DNA of 64,000 bases from Fibrobacter sp. UBA7003. GTDB lineage: Bacteria; Fibrobacterota; Fibrobacteria; Fibrobacterales; Fibrobacteraceae. The DNA is taken from positions 124,001 to 188,000 of the forward strand of contig DJXN01000015.1 in the NCBI GenBank assembly GCA_002449765.1, written 5' to 3'. Shown piece after piece: positions 1 to 8,414 of the stretch; positions within the stretch are counted from its first letter, which is position 1; every line of letters starts with the position of its first letter. The translations under genes were made by a program, and so were the position numbers. The notes beneath the pieces were generated by a model, which saw only the letters and a list, made by a program, of their open reading frames with translations, did no database searches and was not told the DNA's origin.

Positions 1-782
1 CTGAACATGCGGTCAAGATTGCGCATGGTTTCTTCCAGTTCTTCGAGGAACAGGATGATTCCGTCTTCGGAGTAGACGTCGACGGGGCTTCCTGCGAGAG
101 GGACGAAAGTCGCCATGTTGCCGCCGACGAGGACGCCCTTCGCCTTACCATTGATGTTTAGCTTGTTGGCGGGGACCTTGTATTTGGGGACCTTGCCCAG
201 GAGCAGGTCGCGCATGTAGATGCTGTTGTCGTCTTCGCCGCCGGTCTTGCCGATGAAGGAACTCATGGTGCCATGGATGCTCATGACGCCCGCCTTGGTT
301 TCCATGGCGTGGAGCGTGGAAATGTCGCTAAAGCCGATGAGCCACTTGGGGTTGTCCCTGACGGTTTTCAGGTCGACGCGGTCGATGAGGTGGATGGCGC
401 CGTAGCCGCCGCGGTTGGTGAGGATGGCCTTGATGCTTGTATCCTTGAGCGCGTCGATAAAGTCTTCGGCGCGTTCGTCGGCGTTCCCTGCGTACTTGCC
501 TGCGTAGATGGCACCCACGTGCTTGCCGATGACGGGCTTGAATCCCCAGTCTTCCAGGACTTTCGCCGTGTTCTCGACGTTAGAATCGGGCGTGTGGTAG
601 GAGGGGGAGAGCAGGGCTATCTTGTCGCCTTTCTTGAGGAAGGCGGGTGCTACGCATTCCTCGATCTGCGAAGGTTCGGGAATCGAAGCCTCGGACGACG
701 AGTCGTTGGAACATGCGATAAGGGTCAGGCTGAAAAACGTTGCCACAACAGCCGAACTGCGAAAGAATTTAAAACCATTCAT
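1..782 (-). CDS. LD-carboxypeptidase (peptidase S66) lipoprotein, 3' end outside the window
   Basis: The gene runs off the left edge, leaving 260 residues. A lipoprotein signal (residues 1-24, lipobox LIAC) precedes an S66 domain: KKGDKIALLSPSYHTP near residue 50, the glycine-rich NRGGYG near 123, and IGFSDIS with the presumed nucleophile Ser152. The Glu and His of the family triad would lie toward the missing C-terminus. The family cleaves the L,D bond of murein tetrapeptides in recycling; a lipid anchor suggests a periplasmic rather than cytoplasmic version, which is inference. The ATG follows an AGAGG site, which fixes the start. Confidence 0.85.
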   Translation of the reverse strand, partial: MNGFKFFRSSAVVATFFSLTLIACSNDSSSEASIPEPSQIEECVAPAFLKKGDKIALLSPSYHTPDSNVENTAKVLEDWGFKPVIGKHVGAIYAGKYAGNADERAEDFIDALKDTSIKAILTNRGGYGAIHLIDRVDLKTVRDNPKWLIGFSDISTLHAMETKAGVMSIHGTMSSFIGKTGGEDDNSIYMRDLLLGKVPKYKVPANKLNINGKAKGVLVGGNMATFVPLAGSPVDVYSEDGIILFLEELEETMRNLDRMF

Positions 783-869
783 TATACACCTCTTTTGCGG
801 CAAATAATAACAATAAAGTGAAATATTTCAAGGAAAGTGCGGATAGGGTGTGCGCAATATCAAAATTTG

Positions 870-875
870 TATATT
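870..875 (+). promoter_or_regulatory. -10-like box TATATT, redox protein gene
   Basis: TATATT lies 18 nt before the ATG at 894, with an AAAGGAG site between them. This leaves a short leader, unlike the leaderless starts elsewhere in the window. No convincing -35 was seen. Confidence 0.4.
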
Positions 876-893
876 TCTCCTAAAGGAGCGAAT

Positions 894-1256
894 ATGGCAG
901 AAAAGATGAATACAGTTGCGGCAATCTCGAAAAACTTCCATGCGGAACACCGCGGTAACTGCGCAATGTCGGTGGCCTACGGCTATGCGCGTGCGACAGG
1001 CAAGTCCGAAGCAGAAGCTGTTGAGGCGGCAGAGATGTTCCGTGCGTTCGGTGGCGGGAAGGCCCCGAACGGCGCCTGCGGGGCGCTCTATGCGGCAAAG
1101 ATGATGCAGCCCGATCATGCCGATGCCATCGAGGATTTTTTCAAGCGAGGCGCCCAGGGTTTTACCAAGTGCGGTGAAATCCGCCCGAACAAGGTCATCC
1201 CATGCAACCGCTGCGTGGAGCTTGCGGGCGAGGCACTCGACTTTTTGAATGCGTAG
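894..1256 (+). CDS. C_GCAxxG_C_C family redox-active protein
   Basis: This 120-residue protein has five cysteines in the arrangement of the C_GCAxxG_C_C family: C23, the core NGACGALYAA (C61), C92, and a C103-N-R-C106 pair. The family is thought to bind a metal or run thiol redox chemistry, but its reaction is not established. The start was taken at MAEKM because AAAGGAG sits 5 nt upstream; an in-frame extension to 837 has no ribosome site and would cross the promoter. It stands alone between divergent and co-directional neighbours with no functional link. Confidence 0.75.
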   Translation: MAEKMNTVAAISKNFHAEHRGNCAMSVAYGYARATGKSEAEAVEAAEMFRAFGGGKAPNGACGALYAAKMMQPDHADAIEDFFKRGAQGFTKCGEIRPNKVIPCNRCVELAGEALDFLNA

Positions 1257-1281
1257 CGCTTTCCCTGCTCCCTAAATTTTT

Positions 1282-1289
1282 TATCTTTG
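1282..1289 (+). promoter_or_regulatory. TATCTTTG -10/-7 box, hisH
   Basis: TATCTTTG matches the TAnnTTTG element described for Bacteroidetes promoters. It lies 21 nt before the hisH ATG, giving a short leader that contains AGAGGT. Confidence 0.45.
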
Positions 1290-1310
1290 CGCATGCAAAG
1301 AGAGGTCTCT

Positions 1311-1934
1311 ATGTCTGCAAATCCTATTATCGTGGTCGACTACAACGCCGGTAACTTGACATCCGTGATGAACGCGCTTGCACATATCGGTGCGGATGCG
1401 AAGTCGAGCCGCGATGCGGATGAAATCGCGAAGGCGACCCGCCTGATTTTTCCGGGTGTGGGTGCCGCCGCTTCTGCAATGGAAACGCTTACCCGCACGG
1501 GCATCGGAGACGCCATCAAGGCTGTTGTGAAGGCGGGAAATCCGGTTCTCGGCATCTGCATCGGCTGCCAGATTATCCTCGAAGAGAGCGAGGAAGACGG
1601 CGGCGTGAAGACTCTCGGCCTTATTCCCGGGCGTGCGGTGCGCTTCAAGGACGAACCTGGTCTCAAGATTCCGCACATGGGTTGGAATCAGGTGAACTTC
1701 ACCCGCGAACACCCGATCATGAAGGGAATCCGCAGCGGCTCTGACTTCTATTACGTGCATTCCTACCATCCGGTGGTGCCTGCGGAATATGCGTTCGCCG
1801 AGACGACCTACGGCACGCAGACTTTCCAGGGGCTTATCGGCAAGGACAACCTGATTGCAAGCCAGTTCCACCAGGAAAAGAGCGGCGACGTGGGCCTTGC
1901 CATGCTGAAAAATTTCTGCGACTGGAACGTTTAG
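1311..1934 (+). CDS. hisH: Imidazole glycerol phosphate synthase, glutaminase subunit HisH
   Basis: HisH releases ammonia from glutamine and passes it to HisF, which makes imidazole glycerol phosphate and AICAR in histidine synthesis. The 207-residue class I glutamine amidotransferase shows the nucleophile elbow GICIGCQ (Cys83), a YVHSYH segment and the C-terminal FHQEKS with the catalytic His and Glu. The start is the ATG behind AGAGGT; an upstream in-frame ATG at 1287 has no site. No other his gene is in the window and the gene has its own terminator, so it is not part of a his operon here. Confidence 0.93.
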   Translation: MSANPIIVVDYNAGNLTSVMNALAHIGADAKSSRDADEIAKATRLIFPGVGAAASAMETLTRTGIGDAIKAVVKAGNPVLGICIGCQIILEESEEDGGVKTLGLIPGRAVRFKDEPGLKIPHMGWNQVNFTREHPIMKGIRSGSDFYYVHSYHPVVPAEYAFAETTYGTQTFQGLIGKDNLIASQFHQEKSGDVGLAMLKNFCDWNV

Positions 1935-1962
1935 ACGTCCATTGAAAGATTTTTTTACAATT

Positions 1963-1985
1963 CCGGGCTGTAGCCCGGTTTTTTC
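1963..1985 (+). terminator. Rho-independent terminator after hisH
   Basis: A GC-rich stem, CCGGGCT/AGCCCGG with a 2-nt loop (1963-1978), is followed by six T residues. Confidence 0.9.
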
Positions 1986-2060
1986 ATGTTAAGGCTTTTT
2001 GAGGGGGTTCCCCTAATTTATCTGGTTTTCGCGCTTTTTGTATCATGGATTTTATGTTTT

Positions 2061-2100
2061 TTTGTAAATAACTAAAAAAGCGCTTAAATCTTTGTAAAAT
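2061..2100. repeat. Two direct TTTGTAAA repeats upstream of the TIGR02147 gene
   Basis: TTTGTAAA occurs at 2061-2068 and 2091-2098, 30 bp apart and 24-60 bp upstream of the -35 box. The same core (TTTACA/TGTAAA) recurs before the second TIGR02147 gene. The region is AT-rich, so chance is possible. Confidence 0.35.
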
Positions 2101-2123
2101 CGTTAATTTTGTATCGTAGACTA

Positions 2124-2152
2124 TTGACAAACGAACAAAAAAGAGCTATATT
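2124..2152 (+). promoter_or_regulatory. Sigma70-type promoter with start codon at +1 region
   Basis: TTGACA (2124-2129), exactly 17 bp, TATATT (2147-2152). The ATG of the next gene starts 9 nt after the -10 box and there is no Shine-Dalgarno sequence, so the transcript is probably leaderless or nearly so. Confidence 0.75.
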
Positions 2153-2161
2153 AATGCACGT

Positions 2162-2995
2162 ATGAAACCGATAACCGAGTATCAGGATTACCGTCGTTAC
2201 ATGCAGGAATTCTATGAGGAGGAGAAAAGGAATTCCGCATTCACGTGGCGGGAATTCGCTCGGTTATCCGGTTTCGTATCGCCGACGTATCTGAAGCTTG
2301 TCTGCGAAGGCAAGACAAGGCTCAAGAACGATGGCGTGGATCGGACCGCCCGGGCCATGGGGCTGATCGGATACGAAGTAGATTACTTCCGTGCGATGGT
2401 TAGGTATGCGCATGCAAAGACGGACTACGACCGCAAAAAGGCGTACGACGAGATGCTGGGCATAGCAAAGGAGAACAAGGTGAAAGTAGTCGATGGCGAC
2501 GCTTTCGCTTATTTTGAGTCATGGAAGAATCCCGTAGTCCGCGAATTGGCCCCGGTGATGCCGGGGGCGAAGCCCGGGGACATCGCGAAACGCTGCTGCC
2601 AGGAAATCTCGGCGGGCGAAGTTCGCGAGTCCCTGGACTTCATGACCAAGGTGAGCCTCCTGAAGAAGGACAGGAACGGCTGCTACACCCAGACAGACAA
2701 GGCGCTGAGGGGAGATTCCGAGGTCATGCCCGTGGCGATCCGTTCCATGCACCGCGATATGGCGAAATTCGCCGTGGCGGCCGTAGACGACTTTGCGATA
2801 TCGGATCGCAACTTCCAGGGTGTTACCATGGGCGTCGATCGGGAAACTTACGAACAAATTATACGCGAGATGGATGCGTTTCGCCGCCGTATCGTGACGA
2901 TAGCGAATTCCTCGAAAAAAGTGAAGCAGGTTTATAGGCTAAATTTGCAACTGTTTCCCCTTTCCTGGCCCGTGCCGGAGGAAAACGATGCTTGA
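2162..2995 (+). CDS. TIGR02147 family protein (putative DNA-binding regulator)
   Basis: This 277-residue protein belongs to the TIGR02147 family, which is strongly expanded in Fibrobacter. Residues 5-75 carry the family signature: DYRRYMQEFYEEEKR, then a helix-turn-helix-like WREFARLSGF-SPTYLKLV-GKTRL and the AMGL...DYFRAMVRY block. The middle, around YFESWKNPVVREL, is also conserved in the copy at 25212. A regulatory role is inferred from the HTH-like start; the family has no established function. The gene overlaps the following lipoprotein gene by 8 nt, so the two are almost certainly co-translated. The shared arrangement at 25212-27505 argues for a module. Confidence 0.85.
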   Translation: MKPITEYQDYRRYMQEFYEEEKRNSAFTWREFARLSGFVSPTYLKLVCEGKTRLKNDGVDRTARAMGLIGYEVDYFRAMVRYAHAKTDYDRKKAYDEMLGIAKENKVKVVDGDAFAYFESWKNPVVRELAPVMPGAKPGDIAKRCCQEISAGEVRESLDFMTKVSLLKKDRNGCYTQTDKALRGDSEVMPVAIRSMHRDMAKFAVAAVDDFAISDRNFQGVTMGVDRETYEQIIREMDAFRRRIVTIANSSKKVKQVYRLNLQLFPLSWPVPEENDA

Positions 2996-3794
2996 GCGTT
3001 TGAAGTGCCTGCCCGGCTTGCTGCTGCTTCTCCTTGTCGCATGCTCGACGCATGTCGCCGGAACTACGGATGAAAATAACGCTCTTGCGGAAAACGATTC
3101 TTCGTCCAGCGTGTCCTCTTCCTCCGGAACGTCGAGTTCGTCCGGTCCGGGAATGCCTGCTTCGAGTGGCTCGGAGGTACCGCCAGAGAACAGCATTATG
3201 GACTTGCCTTACTGGTTGCCGTATTGGGGCGATAGTGTCGACAAGCGCCAGCTGGATGTGCAGATAGAAAGGGGCGAAGATGATAATATGAAAATCTCGT
3301 ACAGGAGATTGTCGATGCTGGGGGCGCCGGATGCGGGACGCAGCGCTGAGTTCGGTGTGGCAATCCGTGTTGCCGGGGAAGGCCCGGATGTGTTCTCCGA
3401 GATGAAGACTTGGACCGGTGGCGCCTGCTATATGCTGACCTCCGATGCGCCGATTGTCCTGAAGATGGGCATGTCGCCCGTGAAAGAAAGAGAATTGGAG
3501 TATGACTTGCCGCAGGCGACCCTCATCAAGCCGGAGGATGTTGGCAATATGGTTCTCCGCTGCCTGAGCTGGACCGAATTCGAACAGCAGGGATTCGGAC
3601 CTTCGATTACGATTGAAGAGGCGTTCTTCGATTACATGACGGAACTCAGGTTTGAGGTCCAGCTGGATAGTGGCGTCTACGAGGGCGCGTTCGAGATATA
3701 TCAAATCCGTCCCGGTGGGTCAAACGTCAGTACGGATATTGACGGAGTGAATATATCGGTTGACGACGGAACTAGGGAAGTTCTCCGCCAATAA
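2988..3794 (+). CDS. Lipoprotein with poly-serine linker, unknown function
   Basis: This 268-residue protein has a lipoprotein signal (LLLLLVACS, Cys19) and a low-complexity serine-rich linker at about residues 38-65, typical of Fibrobacter surface lipoproteins. The remaining roughly 200 residues match no domain I recognise; they look like a beta-rich extracellular domain. The start ATG lies inside the last codons of the TIGR02147 gene (ATGCTTGA overlap). The 3' end overlaps the convergent rph gene by 23 nt, leaving no room for a terminator. Confidence 0.75.
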   Translation: MLERLKCLPGLLLLLLVACSTHVAGTTDENNALAENDSSSSVSSSSGTSSSSGPGMPASSGSEVPPENSIMDLPYWLPYWGDSVDKRQLDVQIERGEDDNMKISYRRLSMLGAPDAGRSAEFGVAIRVAGEGPDVFSEMKTWTGGACYMLTSDAPIVLKMGMSPVKERELEYDLPQATLIKPEDVGNMVLRCLSWTEFEQQGFGPSITIEEAFFDYMTELRFEVQLDSGVYEGAFEIYQIRPGGSNVSTDIDGVNISVDDGTREVLRQ

Positions 3795-4497
3795 GTTCCA
3801 TCTGCTTCTTGAAGATATCCTTGCAGGCGTTTTCGCCGAGGTCGAGGAGCGTGTTGAGCATGTTGCGGTCGAAACTCGCGTGTTCGCCCGTGCCCTGCAC
3901 CTCGATGAAATTCTTTGCGTCCTGCATTACGACGTTCATGTCGACGTCGGCGGCGGAATCTTCCACATAGCAGAGGTCGCAGAGCGGCTTGCCCGAGACA
4001 ACCCCCACGGAGATTGCTGTGATTCCGTGCTTCAGGATTTGCTGCGTGATGCCGAGGCGTTCCTTGATTTTCTTGAGGGCAATGGCAAGGGCCACGAAGC
4101 CGCCAATGATGCTCGCGGTACGCGTGCCACCGTCGGCTTCGATCACGTCGCAGTCGACCACGATGGCGTTCTCGCCGAGTGCTGCCAAGTCGGCTGCACC
4201 CCGCAGCGAACGGCCCACCAGGCGCTGGATTTCTTGCGTGCGGCCGCTCGCGCCCTTGCGTTCGCGTTCTACGCGCTTGCCCGTGCTCTGCGGGAGCAGG
4301 CTGTATTCGGCAGTAATCCATCCGGTACCGCGACCGGCGAGCCAGTCGGGAACTTTCGGCAGGAGGGTCGCGTTGCAGATGACGCGGGTGCGTCCCATCT
4401 CGATGAGCACAGAACCGTCGGCGCTCGAAATAAAGCCGGTGGTCATCTTGAGATTGCGGTATTCGTCGAATTTTCGGTCAGTACGTGTGTAAGTCAT
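3772..4497 (-). CDS. rph: Ribonuclease PH
   Basis: RNase PH trims tRNA 3' ends by phosphorolysis. The 241 residues match the family length and show the N-terminal GSVLIEMGRTRVICNA, the phosphate-site region GRTQEIQRLVGRSLR and the core VDCDVIEADGGTRTASI. The gene has a TATTTT box six nt before its ATG and no Shine-Dalgarno sequence. Its 3' end overlaps the lipoprotein gene on the other strand. Confidence 0.95.
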   Translation of the reverse strand: MTYTRTDRKFDEYRNLKMTTGFISSADGSVLIEMGRTRVICNATLLPKVPDWLAGRGTGWITAEYSLLPQSTGKRVERERKGASGRTQEIQRLVGRSLRGAADLAALGENAIVVDCDVIEADGGTRTASIIGGFVALAIALKKIKERLGITQQILKHGITAISVGVVSGKPLCDLCYVEDSAADVDMNVVMQDAKNFIEVQGTGEHASFDRNMLNTLLDLGENACKDIFKKQMELIGGELP

Positions 4498-4503
4498 AGT
4501 GAT

Positions 4504-4509
4504 AAAATA
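4504..4509 (-). promoter_or_regulatory. TATTTT box, rph (leaderless candidate)
   Basis: TATTTT ends 6 nt before the rph ATG and no ribosome site is present. No good -35 was found. Confidence 0.45.
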
Positions 4510-4652
4510 GTGGTTAGTAAACGGTGGCTAGTGGTTGGTGAACCTGTCGAACTATGGGCTCGGTTACGGCGTTATCCACTTTGTGGTTAAAGTTTGGCGG
4601 CTTCATCTTCCTTTCGTCTTTCGTCTATAGGCTCGCAGAGCCGTTCTTTCGT

Positions 4653-5504
4653 CTAATACGACAACTTCTCCGTCGTGCCTTCGCGGAAACTCCCGAGACG
4701 GTATACGAAGTCGCAGTAGCTCTGCAGTTCCTCGAGCGCCTCGATGACGGCAGGGTCCTTCGGGCTTCCTTCGAAGGAGAGGTGGAATATGTATTCCCAC
4801 GGACGGTCAGGATGCGGGCGGCTCTCGATGCGGGTGAGGTTCAGGTCGCGTTTCGCGAAACACCCGAGTGCGGCATGCAGTGCTCCTGACTTGCCGGAAT
4901 CGCTCAGCATGAACAACAACGTTGTCTTGATTGTGCCTTCTTCCGGGAGCGGGTTTGCCGTCTTCTGGATGGCGTAAAACCGGGTGAAGTTCACCCCCGG
5001 CAAGTTCTCGATGCCCTCGGCAAGGATGTCGAGGCCGTAGAACTTGCCGGCGTAGGCGCTCGCAATGGCGCCTACGGTTTTATCGCCGCGCTTCGCAACC
5101 TCTTCGGCGCTGCCTGCGGTATCGTAGAACGCGGTGCTCTTGATTTTCGGGTTGCGCCCGAAGAAACGGCTGCACTGCGCAAGCCCCTGCGGGTGGCTCA
5201 GCACCTCCTTCAGGTCTGCAAGCTTTGCCCCGGGGAGCGCGCACAGGCTGTGCGAAATCTGGAGCTTGACTTCGCCCACGATGGGGTGGCGCCACTTGTA
5301 TAGCAGGTCGTAGTTGTCGTAGATGGAGCCCGCGGTGGAGTTCTCGATGGGGATTGCCCCACCATCCACGGCGCCGGTCTCGATGCCCTGGAAAATCTGC
5401 TCGAACGTGTCCATCGGGACAACTTCGATATCGTTTCCGAACAAGTGATATGCGGCGCTTTCGCTGTAGGCCCCGCGACGGCCCTGAAATGCGATTTTCT
5501 TCAT
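4653..5504 (-). CDS. pheA: Prephenate dehydratase
   Basis: This enzyme turns prephenate into phenylpyruvate in phenylalanine synthesis. The 283-residue monofunctional form has the catalytic domain at residues 1-180 (IAFQGRRGAYSESAA; GAIPIENSTAGSIYDNYDLL; the TRF motif in NFTRFYAI) and a C-terminal ACT domain with ESRPHPDRPWEYIF, the feedback site for phenylalanine. There is no chorismate mutase domain. It lies 18 nt downstream of the NlpC/P60 gene on the same strand, but that gap has a TATCTT box and no Shine-Dalgarno sequence, so it may start its own leaderless transcript. Confidence 0.95.
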   Translation of the reverse strand: MKKIAFQGRRGAYSESAAYHLFGNDIEVVPMDTFEQIFQGIETGAVDGGAIPIENSTAGSIYDNYDLLYKWRHPIVGEVKLQISHSLCALPGAKLADLKEVLSHPQGLAQCSRFFGRNPKIKSTAFYDTAGSAEEVAKRGDKTVGAIASAYAGKFYGLDILAEGIENLPGVNFTRFYAIQKTANPLPEEGTIKTTLLFMLSDSGKSGALHAALGCFAKRDLNLTRIESRPHPDRPWEYIFHLSFEGSPKDPAVIEALEELQSYCDFVYRLGSFREGTTEKLSY

Positions 5505-5511
5505 AGTGCGA

Positions 5512-5517
5512 AAGATA
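5512..5517 (-). promoter_or_regulatory. TATCTT box, pheA (leaderless candidate)
   Basis: TATCTT ends 7 nt before the pheA ATG, inside the 18-nt gap after the NlpC/P60 stop codon. No Shine-Dalgarno sequence. Confidence 0.5.
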
Positions 5518-5522
5518 GAAAG

Positions 5523-6137
5523 CTACTTGAACCTTCGTGCGCCCTGGTACTTGTTCTTGTAGTATTTCTCGTTCAGGTTCGAGATGATGACTCCGCGGCT
5601 GGAACTGGCGTGGATGAACCTGTCGCCGCCGAGGTAGATTCCCACGTGGCTGATTTTCCAGAAACTTCCGAAAAAGATGAGGTCGGCTTCGCGCAGGCTC
5701 CCTCGGCTGACGGATTTTCCGCGTTCGTCCTTGTACATCATGTGGGCGTTGTGGGGGAGGGCGATGTTGAAAAAGCCCTTATAGACTTGCATGACATAGC
5801 CGGAGCAGTCGGTCCCTTTGGTGGAATTTGCACCGTAGACATAGGGCGTGCCGAGCCACTTGCTGGCGTATTCTTCGAAGGTTGTTTTCGGGGCGGGCGG
5901 TTCCGGGATAGACTTCTTTGCGGCGGCCTGCTTGACGTCTCCTGCGGATGTCTTGTGGTTGCCGGTTTGGGTGGGCGTTTTTTTTGAAGAGTTCTCCTGT
6001 TCTGCCGATGCTTGCGCAATGGGCTTGTAGTCGCCGATGTTCCTGTCGTAGCCCGTGCGCGTCGGGAAAGTGCAGCCAATCAGGCCCGCACATATCGGGA
6101 CTAACGCCAAACTTGCGATTTTCGAAAGCGAAACCAT
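5523..6137 (-). CDS. NlpC/P60 family cell-wall hydrolase, lipoprotein
   Basis: A 204-residue lipoprotein (lipobox LIGC, Cys22) with a disordered linker (residues 40-85) and a C-terminal NlpC/P60 domain. The catalytic residues are visible: Cys111 in GTDCSGYV, His164 in ISHVGIY and His176 in FIHASSS. The family cuts D-Glu-meso-DAP bonds in murein; the anchor suggests it acts on the wall from the outer-membrane inner leaflet, which is inference. A TACATT box lies 8 nt before the ATG. Confidence 0.92.
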   Translation of the reverse strand: MVSLSKIASLALVPICAGLIGCTFPTRTGYDRNIGDYKPIAQASAEQENSSKKTPTQTGNHKTSAGDVKQAAAKKSIPEPPAPKTTFEEYASKWLGTPYVYGANSTKGTDCSGYVMQVYKGFFNIALPHNAHMMYKDERGKSVSRGSLREADLIFFGSFWKISHVGIYLGGDRFIHASSSRGVIISNLNEKYYKNKYQGARRFK

Positions 6138-6145
6138 CGCTACGA

Positions 6146-6151
6146 AATGTA
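6146..6151 (-). promoter_or_regulatory. TACATT box, NlpC/P60 gene (leaderless candidate)
   Basis: TACATT (followed by T) ends 8 nt before the ATG; no ribosome site. Confidence 0.5.
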
Positions 6152-6186
6152 ATTAAAATGCGCTCCCTTTAGGGGGCTGTGCTTTC

Positions 6187-7161
6187 CTATCCGATGAATC
6201 CGTGCGGTTTGAATCCGAGGCCCTTCACGAGTTCGAAATCCTTGCAGCTGTTGACGCCGGCGGTAGTGAGCATGTCGTCGGTGATGGCCGCGTTCGCGCC
6301 GCTCTTGAATGCCCGCTTGCCGTCGTCGCCCAGGACGCCGCGCCCGCCCGCGAGGCGGATGAAAGCCTTCGGGTTGATGAATCTGTAAATCGCCACGATG
6401 CGGCAGAACTCGTCGTTCGTGAGTTTGGGCAAGTTCTCGTAAGGCGTGCCCGGGATGGCATTCAACACATTCACCGGCGTGGACTTGACGCCGAGCTTGC
6501 GGAGATCGAGGCACATGTCGATACGGTCTTCCATGGTTTCGCCGAGGCCCATGATGCCGCCGCTGCAGATTTCAAGACCTGCGGCAAGGGCGTTCTGGAG
6601 TGCGCCAATCTTGTCGTCGTAGGTGTGCGTGGTGCAAACGTCGGGGAAGTGCCTGCGGTAAGTTTCCAGGTTGTTGTGGAATCGGGTAAGGCCGGCCTCT
6701 TTCAGCTTGTCGAACTGTTCCCTGTTCAAGAGCCCTGCCGAAAGGCAGACGGAAAGTTTCGTCTCCTTTTTGAGCCTGCGGATGGCTTCGGAAATCAGCT
6801 CCACGTCCCGATTCGAAAGGGTTCGCCCCGAGGTGACGATGGAATAGCGGGGGATGCCGGCGGCCTCTTTCTTCTTGGCGTCTTCCACGATTTCGTCGGC
6901 GCTGAGTAGTTTGTATTCAGGGGCGCCCGTGTGGTAGTAACTACTTTGTGCGCAATACTTGCAGTTTTCGGAGCAGCGTCCGCTACGGGCGTTCACGATG
7001 GAGCAGAAGTCGAAATCGTTTCCGTGGAATTTTTCGCGAATTTCGTTTGCGGACTGCGTGAGTTCGCCGAGGTCGGCGTCGAGCAGTTTAATGGCTTCCT
7101 CGCGGTTGATTTCGTAACCGTCGTTAATAATCTTGTTCTTTAGATCTTGAATGAAGGACAT
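6187..7161 (-). CDS. bioB: Biotin synthase
   Basis: BioB is a radical SAM enzyme that inserts sulfur into dethiobiotin. The 324 residues carry the [4Fe-4S]-binding CSENCKYCAQSSYY and the conserved ICSGGIMGLGE, SVCLSAGLL and PVNVLNAIPGTP blocks. The start was placed at MSFIQDL, behind AAGGAATC; an in-frame ATG 33 nt upstream would cover the ribosome site and lies in a palindromic element. No other bio gene is nearby. Confidence 0.96.
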   Translation of the reverse strand: MSFIQDLKNKIINDGYEINREEAIKLLDADLGELTQSANEIREKFHGNDFDFCSIVNARSGRCSENCKYCAQSSYYHTGAPEYKLLSADEIVEDAKKKEAAGIPRYSIVTSGRTLSNRDVELISEAIRRLKKETKLSVCLSAGLLNREQFDKLKEAGLTRFHNNLETYRRHFPDVCTTHTYDDKIGALQNALAAGLEICSGGIMGLGETMEDRIDMCLDLRKLGVKSTPVNVLNAIPGTPYENLPKLTNDEFCRIVAIYRFINPKAFIRLAGGRGVLGDDGKRAFKSGANAAITDDMLTTAGVNSCKDFELVKGLGFKPHGFIG

Positions 7162-7184
7162 TTTTCGATTCCTTAAAAAAGGAG

Positions 7185-7205
7185 ATGCCCGCATAAGGCG
7201 GGCAT
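7185..7205. repeat. REP-like palindrome
   Basis: ATGCCCGC and GCGGGCAT are perfect 8-bp arms around a 5-nt loop, flanked by GAG and GAC. A similar element lies at 37676. This one ends just upstream of the bioB ribosome site. Confidence 0.6.
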
Positions 7206-7362
7206 GACATAAAGATTGGTTTAAATCATTAAGTCATTTTGCATAAGAAACAAATCAATTTTTTTGTCTTAGAGGCGAGTTAGACTAGGAGCGAGACTCC
7301 GTAGCGTAAATTCGTACGTGAGGAGGCTCGCGACGCCGTATAACGATGCCTATAAGGCAAAA
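7206..7362. other. Intergenic region between argF and bioB
   Basis: About 160 bp without a gene. No clear terminator follows argF; imperfect complementary GGCGAG/CTCGC segments are present around 7270-7330, but nothing I can assign. Confidence 0.3.
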
Positions 7363-8319
7363 TTAAGCAAAAGGCGGCATGACCTGCCACAAAACTGCCT
7401 TATGCGCGTGCAGCCTATTCTCCGCTTCTTCGAAGCTCATGTTCACGTCGAGGTTGTCCATCACGGAGTCCGTGATTTCTTCGCCGCGGTGTGCAGGCAG
7501 GCAGTGGCTCACCTTGCAGTGTGCCGGAGCGAGCTTCAAGAGTTCGTCGTTGATCTGGAACGGGAGGAAGTGGCTCTGCTTTTCGGCCTTTTCGCCTTCC
7601 TGGCCCATGCTCACCCAGACGTCGCTATAGAGGATGTCGGCGTCCTTGACGGCTTCCTTCGGGTCGTTGAACACGCGGTACTGGCAACCGTGCTTCTTGA
7701 GGCCGGCGGCGGCTTCTTCCACCACGTTCTTCGGCTGCTCGAAACCCTTGGGGCAGGCGAGCGTGAAGTTCATGCCCACCTTGGAGGCGAGCGCAAGGAA
7801 GGAGTTTGCCACGTTGTTGCCGTCACCGATGAAGGCGACTGTTTTCGGCTTGCCATTGGCATTCTTGAAACCGCCGAGGTTCTCGCAAATCATCTGCGCA
7901 AACGCGATGGCCTGGCAGGGGTGGCAGTCGTCGGTGAGGGCGTTCACCACAGGGACGCTACCGAATTCGGCGAGTTCTTCCACGAGCTGCTGCTTGAAGC
8001 AACGGACTACGATGGCATTCACCCAGCGGCTGAGGCAGCGGGCGACGTCCTTCACGCTTTCGCGCTTGCCGAGCCCGATTGAATCCGGGGCGAGGAGCAC
8101 GGCGTGGCCGCCGAGCTGGTTCATGCCCACCTGGAACGTGGTGATGGTGCGCAGCGAGGGTTTCTCGAAGAACATGGCGATGTTCTGGCCGTGCAGACGG
8201 TCGGACACCTTGCCGGCGTGAACTTCGGCCTTCAGGCGGGAGGCGATTTCGACGGTTTCGAGGATTTTTTCTTCACTCCAGTCCATCAGGCGAAGGAAGT
8301 GCTTGTTGCGATCAATCAT
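7363..8319 (-). CDS. argF: Ornithine carbamoyltransferase
   Basis: It makes citrulline from ornithine and carbamoyl phosphate. The 318 residues show the carbamoyl phosphate loop FEKPSLRT (residues 51-58; a variant of the usual FEKxSTRT), the HPCQA motif, and the C-terminal HCLPAHRGEEI with the catalytic cysteine that marks ornithine rather than N-acyl-ornithine forms. The start MIDRNK follows AAAGGAATC; an earlier in-frame ATG does not. argB and argD lie 26 kb away, so the arginine genes are scattered. Confidence 0.95.
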   Translation of the reverse strand: MIDRNKHFLRLMDWSEEKILETVEIASRLKAEVHAGKVSDRLHGQNIAMFFEKPSLRTITTFQVGMNQLGGHAVLLAPDSIGLGKRESVKDVARCLSRWVNAIVVRCFKQQLVEELAEFGSVPVVNALTDDCHPCQAIAFAQMICENLGGFKNANGKPKTVAFIGDGNNVANSFLALASKVGMNFTLACPKGFEQPKNVVEEAAAGLKKHGCQYRVFNDPKEAVKDADILYSDVWVSMGQEGEKAEKQSHFLPFQINDELLKLAPAHCKVSHCLPAHRGEEITDSVMDNLDVNMSFEEAENRLHAHKAVLWQVMPPFA

Positions 8320-8349
8320 TTTGATTCCTTTGGGCAAGCCCTAAAAACA

Positions 8350-8381
8350 AAAAAACTAAAAAACGGAGTTTTTCACTCCGT
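8350..8381 (-). terminator. Terminator of the small ribosome-associated gene
   Basis: On the minus strand ACGGAGT and ACTCCGT pair around a 5-nt loop and are followed by a long T-rich run. Confidence 0.85.
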
Positions 8382-8414
8382 CTTTTGGAAATCACAAGAA
8401 GATGCTAACGGATA

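Noticed and set aside
2154..2165. Three-codon leader frame overlapping the TIGR02147 start
   Set aside because: Its ATG lies only one base after the -10 box, upstream of any likely transcription start.
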